Assembly: GCA_030268105.1 (NCBI GenBank) | Contig: BSDZ01000101.1 | Coordinates: 2,108,001-2,172,000, forward strand | Source of the DNA: Volvox africanus | Taxonomy: Eukaryota > Chlorophyta > Chlorophyceae > Chlamydomonadales > Volvocaceae | DNA: 64,000 nucleotides | Direction of reading: 5' to 3' | In this document: one piece after another, positions 57,678-64,000 of the stretch | Layout of the letters: every line of letters begins with the position of its first letter | Position numbering within the stretch: the stretch's first letter is position 1 | Translations under genes and position numbers: made by a program | The notes under the pieces: generated by a model | What the model was told of the DNA's origin: nothing | Seen by the model: the letters and a program-made list of their open reading frames with translations, nothing else | Database searches by the model: none

Positions 57678-60600
57678 TCAAGCCTTCCAATAGTACGCCA
57701 GCTGTCCTCGAAGGCTCCCAGCCACAAGGTCACCTGAGTCCGGAATGCAAGCCATGCACAACGTCCAGTCGCTAACCGGTACAGACACCGCAGGCTGCAA
57801 AGGTGACAGCAGCGAGGCTGGCAACTCCACTGGCACGATCCCTGATACAGCCCCCGCCGAGCCTCGCACCATAGCTGAGGTACAAGATATACGACAGTCG
57901 TTCATCACGAACCCGGGACCTAGCCCTGCTTCTGCACCAGCGTCGTCGCCAGCGCAAGGCATCCGTTGAATCGCCGCTGGGTGCCAAAAGCCGCACACGT
58001 CGTCATCCCACGCGCCGTACAACTCACAGCCTCCCAACCTGCAGTACGAAGACAGTTCGCTGGCATCCACCCCGCGGGGCTCAGTGACGGCAATGAGGTG
58101 CCCCGGCCGCAGCTGTTGTTGGGCACCCAATGCGGGGCCCATCGTCGCTGCTGCTGATGGCACTAACGGCGCACGGGCCACAGCGTCAGGGAGGAGTACT
58201 GTTGGTGACGTCAGCGCGGGGTACGCGTGGGTGACGGCGCCGGACGCTAGACTCCAAATCGCGAGGGAGCCATCCTGGAAAAGAGCACAACGTTTGCTTA
58301 CATGATAATACATACGTGGGTATTTGTCAATAGTGGGTATTTGTCAATTGCTCTGAGATCTGCCAGCAGCAACACACACACGACAGGAAATGGGCGGCGG
58401 TTAGGCAGAAGGGTCAGAGGTAAGCAGTCACGGTGGAATCATGCGTGACCCTTGTTCATGTAGTTCAGCTGCGCGTGACGAGTTACCATAGTTTTTGGGA
58501 GCCTTGTTAATCCTTGCCATAAGTTTTGACACGCCGTTTTCCTCACCGTTGCGAATGCGGGGAAGGGTGCAACATTAAGTCTCGACCATACGATTCCCGC
58601 ACCGATGGCCAATACTGGGCGCCGGACCTACACCGGTGCAGAGCCAAAGACATAGGACATACCTGCATTAGCACCGCCGTGCGGCTAGCGTCCCCTGGAT
58701 CTGGAGCTAAGCTGCTGATCGCCAACCGGCATCCTGCGGCAACTAAAGGGGCTAGGAGATCCCAATGGCCGACGACCGCGGAGGGAGCCGGCACAGCGGA
58801 ACCCAGGTTAAAGACGGCGCTATTCGCCGCTGTACTGGAGGCGCGCCGTATATCCCACAGGACGAGCTGCACGGCGGGTGCAAGAGGTTTCGAGCAACCA
58901 TCATATCAATGCTTGAACTCCTCGCAGACTGACTAATGCTGGCCTTTGAAATGGACACAGTGTAAGGAAGGATCCGGCATACTCCTTGTCTTCACCTTTT
59001 TATGTACAGGCCGTGCGCGCCGTAGTACGCGCAGTAACTAGTCCGGCCCAAGCTCCCACATACACCAATCGGTTCTTGTATGGGCTGAAAGATAACCATA
59101 GGATGCCAATGGCAGCCGTGTGTGAGCTCCAAACCCCTGCTGCTTCCTTTACGGCGCACAGAACATACAGGATATCCCCGAGAAGTCTCCCACTTAGGGT
59201 TTTAGTGAGGTTTCAGGTTTTAGGGATACACTTCCTGCAATCTCCTTCTTCAACTGTGTCATTCACTACTACCTCATTGACTCCTACCGTTTCCCTACCC
59301 TGCGTTAGCATTCTTACCGTGCCTGGATATACGACGCCCAGTAACGCCGTACCATCCAGGGAGGGCTCCATCCTCGCCAGCAGTGACGCGCCGCCGGGAC
59401 ACGTCAGCCGGGACACCGGCAGGCTGCCCCACCGCTCGTCCCATAAGTGTACGACAGCTCCTTCTCCACTGGCACGGCCCGCGCCAGCCAGTGTGTACGG
59501 CGCGTTGGTGCTGCCATACTTTAGGTACGCCATGGCCCGTGCGGCGGCGCCACCGGGGACGCCGCTGCCGATATTCAGCTGAATACGCACAAACCCGCCT
59601 ACCTGCAGCAAACGTGAGACAAGATGCCACACATGCTACGAAGACCATCACCGCCATAGCGTCTCTGAGAACAGCAATCTGACAGAAAGGGCTCTCAATA
59701 ATAAGATGTAATAACTGAGTTCCGTACCTCTTACTGTACTGCGCAGTACTGCCCCGCACCTCAATAACTCACCCTGTCGCCGCCGCCACTGCGGCCACTA
59801 GGCAAGCGACCTAGGTCAAGGACCATGATACTGGGAGAAGTACGGTCCACCAGTGCTAACCGTCCCCGCCGCCGGGGATCCCATCCTAAACAGGCAACGC
59901 AGCTGTGCGTATTGAGGGTCAGTACCGAACTGAGTCTGGCAGTGGCGGGAGTGCTGTCGCCGCCGTTGCCTTCTTCTGCCACCATGCGGCATGAGACCCC
60001 ATTGAGGTTGCGCGGGATGCCGTTGCAGGCACGGTGTATTCGGCCCGCTTCTACAAGGTCTTGCCAGGGAAGGGGCTGTGGCCGCTGCCATCGCCTGCGG
60101 CGGGATCTCTTGCTTCCCACATCCCGGTCGCCGAGCCGGTCATCCTCCTCTTCGTGCTCATCGCTGTCTGTGTGGTCATCACCATTGACCTTCGGTCACG
60201 TGAGGTAACGGGAACCGATCCGGAGCTCCGATCAAATATTTGAAAAAAATTTTAATACCTTAATAAGATTACTTTGCGACACGCTGCAAACCCCTCGATG
60301 CAACTGCTCTACTTGTAAATTAAGAACCTTTCAAAATTCTTATGGGACAGCTCCTAATAACGAGGAGGTCACTATACACACGGGATGGAGGTCGTTAATG
60401 ATGCAATGATGACAGCCAGCCAGTCACTAAGCGTTTATTCCACTGGTAGTGATCCCCTAAATTGGAACCCCAGGCTTACATCCCCCGGAGCCCAAATCTG
60501 AACCAGCATCAATGCGGCAACATCTTTAAAGCCGAGCACCCCGCCTTCCGCGTTCCACCCCGCAGCCTCACCTCTGATGCCAAGCTGCGTGCGCCACGCT

Positions 60601-61402
60601 GCATCTCTGCAAAATCCCGCAATACACTGTATGGCACAATTCGTATACGTTGGTTGGCCTGTGCCACCGCGAGGCACATGTACCCGTCGTTTTCATGGCT
60701 CAGTTCAATTTGGGTGACAGCATCCTGATGTACGACAGATGGCGCACGCAGGCCCTCCGCTGCATTCCAACAGCCCACCTGTCAACACATCATTTGTGTG
60801 TGCGAACGTACTGATCTAAGGATGCACGCAAATAAACATTAGTTACAAAAGCGCACAATCCCCCGGGGGGCGTTGGGATGGGGAACAAAACCCACATCAG
60901 CTAACGCCCCTGGATGTTTCAGTCCAGACAGTTAGGACGGCATGTCGTTTACCCGTGCAACCACGCTGTGCCTGCCATGAGCGCGCATTATTGCATAAAT
61001 CGGGGGTTGGTTCTACTCATGGGCCTCCATTTTCCACTGCGTTCGTAGGTCCCATCATCGCCCAAAAGCCTCCCATGGGTTCCTGTGTCCCGTAGATCCG
61101 TTATTTTCCTACCCTCCCTTCCTCTCTTTGTCCGACCTCCGCCATCGACATCGCGCACTAACCCGCGCAAGCTGCGGAGCCGTATTCCACCAAAGCGCCC
61201 GGTGTCGTGACAATCGCCCGACGCTGCGAGCATGAAGTAGATACACCAAACTAGAGCTCCGCTCCAGGGCCGCTGTCGCTGCCGCGTGCGACCCTCTGGA
61301 CGGCGGCAAAGCAGCGAGTGCAAGTGCCTGTGCTGGTCGTGCTGGCAGACAGGTCCGCTTCCGGCGTTGTAGCTCCTCGGTAGAAGGATCACCGAAGCCC
61401 AT
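57678..61402 (-). CDS. WD40-like beta-propeller protein, unassigned
   Basis: Minus-strand exons with canonical sites, all phase 0: 61163-61402 (start MGFGDPSTEELQRRKR, end RALWWNTAPQLAR), 60572-60778 (HQDAVTQIELSHE, NQRIRIVPYSVL), 59771 to about 60100 (GWDPRRRGRLALVD, upper boundary not fixed), 59318-59602 (FVRIQLNIGSG, GAVVHLWDERWGSLPVSRL), 58663-58866 (LVLWDIRRASS) and 57678-58274 (DGSLAIWSLASG, then CGFWHPA, SGDLVAGSLRGQLAYYWKA, stop). The recurring pattern of an H...V..I strand turn followed by a WD-like dipeptide (LWDE, LWDI, IWSL) is typical of WD40 blades, but I cannot name the subfamily. An extra exon between 60572 and 60100 is possible. It is convergent with the Nek kinase. Confidence 0.7.
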
Positions 61403-62620
61403 GATGTCCCGAATCAGGAGTTAAAAACTTTTGTACGAAACTCTGTCACTCCTCATTGTGCTACGTATTGTAAAAGATTTTCTTCCCAAAGTAGACGAAA
61501 GAATTTTGAAATAATAAGACAGCGATCGAAACAATAAGATATAACCCGTAAGCATACGGCGTACGGCGCCATGCTGAAATTCTGACCGTTTCAAGGTTTT
61601 AACTTAAATGTCTTCAGAACTCGATCGTTTTTCCTACTAACATTTTTCGAAAATGATCCTTTTTGATATCTGCGTCTTTATTAATTTAAGCAGCCTGAAC
61701 ATCGTCTGATGGCTTTCGCAGCGGATTGACTTTCCTGGTTGTCACATTTGGGATTCGGGATTCGTATACTTCAACTAGTTTTTCTTTATCTTCCTCTATG
61801 TATGAAATTGAACTGAATTGGTCGCCACCCTTCCCGATGGCGGGAAGAATCGAACTCGCCTAAGAATCCGTGCACCTTACATCTCTACGTTGAATATCAG
61901 CTTAGATAAGACTTTACCGTGGCTCAGCTGGATGGCGAACGGGATGCCGGCGTTTAAGACACTTAACGCATATTTTAAGCCTGTCCAAAAGCCGCAGAAA
62001 CATCCCTGAGCCACAAAGAAACAAAAGTACCAACCTTGCAGATAAAAGTATCACACGCTCAAGTGAGGTGCGCCAGGCAAAGAAACCCGTGTCTCCAGCT
62101 GAAATCCCGCCAGCAGATGGACTGACGGGGTCTTTCTTGACAATGCCAGATCGCCACACACCATGGTGCTACTGCTGGTGGAGGGCCGCAAGCTGCAGCA
62201 GGACAATCTACTATGTCAGTGGGACTCCATGTATGAGTGCTACCGAAGGATGGGTAGGTTGGTAGAGCGGCAGACAGGCCGGCCGGCCGCAATGGCACGT
62301 GGAGGGAAGGGGCCGGCGGCAGTGGCCTACAGGAGTGACAATGACAGCGCTGTTTGGCAAGTTGAAGGGCCCGCTACCCACAGCCACAATATTGAGAGCT
62401 TGTTGGGGAGTTACAGCCCGTCGGGGCCCATGATACATGGGTACAAAAGGTCATACAAGTAGCATGAAATAGAAGGAGTACATGCAGGGTGGCATGCAGC
62501 AGCACGCAGCATGGTGCACGGGCGTGCCAGCGGCCCGTATAGGGCATGGCGTGTATTCTGGGGAATCCTGAAACAACAGATCACAAGTCCGTCCATCCCC
62601 CCCCTCCGGGTGGGGCAAAC
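61403..62620. other. No supported gene
   Basis: Upstream flank of the WD40-like gene. A short ORF at 62163-62462 (MVLLLVEGRKLQQDNLLCQW) is open, but I see no supporting motif. Confidence 0.4.
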
Positions 62621-62702
62621 CGCACCCGATGCAATTCCAACGCACGCGGGGAGACCCCACCGCCTTAGCAGGGCGGCGCCTTAACCACTCGGCCACAGGT
62701 GC
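62621..62702 (-). tRNA. tRNA-Ser(GCU), possibly a pseudogene
   Basis: 82 nt, the right size for a tRNA with a long variable arm. A 7-bp acceptor stem (GCACCTG with CGGGTGC, one G-U), D arm GGCCGAGTGGTTAAGGC, anticodon stem CCGCC/GGCGG with loop CTGCTAA giving anticodon GCT, and a long GC-rich variable arm. The T loop reads TTGGAAT where TTCGAAT is standard, and the T stem has two wobble pairs. The conserved C56 and the internal promoter B box are therefore altered, so it may be a decayed copy. No intron or encoded CCA is evident. Confidence 0.75.
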
Positions 62703-63263
62703 AGGTCGCTTTGAGCTCCAAGCGGCTGAGGCCTAACCAGCAACACCCCATCCGCGTTTGGTGTCGTTCCTGCAACAAGAACTGCGGTTGTCATGCAGTC
62801 TAACCTACGACGACCATACCACAAAAGGACAGCAGCCTGCCAAGAAGTAGTGCTGATACAGCATCATGTCCCCCATCGTGACTTGCAGACAGTGGTCGTA
62901 CCTGCATGCATGGAGTGAGCGCACAGCCAGCGCTACTACCCAGTAGCGCCAGTGAGCGCCTGGCATCGATCACGATGACAGGCCACGACCATACCTCCAC
63001 CACCTACCCTGTAGGCTGGTGTGTCCCTCCAGCCATGTACCCCCTGATCCATCACCACATAGCTAGGGCCACGCAGCTATCTGCAGCCACAGCAGTGCCA
63101 TGCACACCCACCAGACGCTCAGGTCACACCATCACATCCCTGCTGCATCCATCAATCCAATTCATGCTTTTACCAGCTCTTGCTGCTTGTACCTCTGGTA
63201 CAAGGTGCGCATAGCACACACACACACACACAAACACACACATATATGTATATGTATATATAT
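62703..63263. other. Unassigned, ends in (CA)n(TA)n
   Basis: No gene or repeat family recognised until a CA run and a TATATG run at about 63217-63263, which leads directly into a family A copy. Confidence 0.5.
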
Positions 63264-63308
63264 GGGTTTTACACTGTGGGCGACTCGCCCTTCAAAGATG
63301 AGCACCGG
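63264..63308 (+). repeat. Family A left half, interrupted
   Basis: GGGTTTTACACTGTGGGCGA then CTCGCCCTTCAAAGATGAGC, matching the 21380-21488 copy closely. The match stops at GAGCACCGG, exactly where the inverted-repeat element starts. Confidence 0.8.
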
Positions 63309-63453
63309 CACTATAACAACAGATTCGTGCGTTAGGCTCGCGTTAGGGCGCGTATGTGTGCGTAAGGCTGCGTTTTCTGCATTCGAGTTTGCGTTGGTCT
63401 AACGCGAGCCTAACGCAACAGATAAGAAACTTGACAGAACGTCTGTTATAGTG
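63307..63453. mobile_element. Small TIR element with internal hairpin
   Basis: The ends GGCACTATAACA and TGTTATAGTGCC are exact inverted repeats. Inside are GCGTTAGGCTCGCGTTAG (63329-63346) and its perfect reverse complement (63399-63416). It is about 147 bp with no coding capacity. It appears to have truncated or inserted into the family A copy. No target duplication was clearly visible. Confidence 0.6.
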
Positions 63454-64000
63454 CCTCGTTTTCAAGTTTGTTTAAATGAAAAAAATATTTATTATGAGTA
63501 TAAAAGTTACCTGTAATTTTTATTACGTTTTGGGGCACTCGAAAATCGTGGGCTTGCGTATGTTCTAACGCGCGCTGTACGCATTCCGATCGCAAACCCA
63601 ACACACGCGTTAGCTTAACGCAAACAGCTTGCGTATATCTTGCGTACAGTGCGTTACCATACGCACTGTAACGCACTGTAACGCACTTTACGCAAAGTTT
63701 ATGTAGATAGTGCATAATAGTGTTTGGAGCACGGGTTGGCCGGATTTATTTACTTTGCTTACTTGCTGTTATTGTGCAGATGCATGGAGACTTTGTGCAT
63801 AAAATATCATTAAAGTTAGTTTCAATTTAGGATAGCGCTATAAATATTGGTCGTTGTACAAGAGATTGCTCTGGTGGACGCTTGTTAACATTGGAACCTG
63901 TACATGTGGCTTACTTTGTAACATAAAACTCTGAAGTGACACACATGGCTGTCCATGGCTACCTTTCTAATTATGGAAGGCTTTCTAATTATTGAGCAGC
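63454..64000. other. GCGTTA/TAACGC-rich tail
   Basis: Up to about 63700 the hexamer TAACGC or its complement recurs many times (for example TGTAACGCACTGTAACGCAC near 63666-63690), extending the motif composition of the adjacent hairpin element. The rest is AT-rich with no gene seen. Confidence 0.5.

Noticed and set aside
61820..61900. Possible second tRNA (minus-strand GAGTTCGATTC word)
   Set aside because: Only a T-arm-like word is present. T-stem pairing fails, and no D arm or anticodon stem could be placed upstream.

Overview
This is a eukaryotic nuclear window. Coding sequence is cut into many short exons with GT-AG introns, and GC-rich exons sit in AT- and microsatellite-rich introns. 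The proteins are eukaryotic: the splicing factor Prp17, a NIMA-related kinase, an inosine-uridine-type nucleoside hydrolase and a WD40-like protein. There are no operons or ribosome-binding sites. The mix (plant/protist-type Nek kinase, TTTAGGG-like motifs, a protein resembling a prokaryote/alga membrane family) suggests an intron-rich unicellular alga or related protist. That placement is inference and I cannot name a species. All gene models below were built by eye from reading frames, splice sites and phase agreement.

Layout. 1-11 kb: mostly noncoding, with a plus-strand gene of unknown function (credible exons at 1555-1692, 4683-4873 and a repeat-rich 3' exon 7674-8963). 11.3-14.9 kb: a complete 8-exon minus-strand nucleoside hydrolase. 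15.8-16.8 kb: a fold-back element beside a MITE. 18.9-20.7 kb: C-terminal part of an unidentified minus-strand gene. 22.1-31.2 kb: an 11-exon minus-strand gene for a 319-residue membrane-anchored protein, with introns full of microsatellites and dispersed repeats. 33.3-36.1 kb: weak gene fragments. 36.3-38.6 kb: a 5-exon minus-strand gene of unknown function. 39.0-46.8 kb: Prp17/CDC40, 16 exons, plus strand. 48.7-56.1 kb: a 10-exon plus-strand Nek kinase of about 1575 residues with a 103-residue activation-segment insert and a C-terminal CAP-Gly-like domain. 57.7-61.4 kb: a convergent minus-strand WD40-like gene. 62.6 kb: a tRNA-Ser(GCU) gene or pseudogene.

The genes are unlinked housekeeping or cytoskeletal functions (splicing, nucleoside salvage, microtubule/cell-cycle signalling), so there is no pathway cluster. 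The most unusual protein is the Nek kinase fused to a microtubule-binding-type domain. The most unusual DNA is a set of short dispersed repeat families. One (family C) is a MITE with inverted termini and 5-bp target duplications in at least two copies. Two others (A and B) repeatedly abut TA/CA/TAATA microsatellites. Two very long pentanucleotide arrays in inverted orientation flank the last exon of the 319-residue-protein gene.
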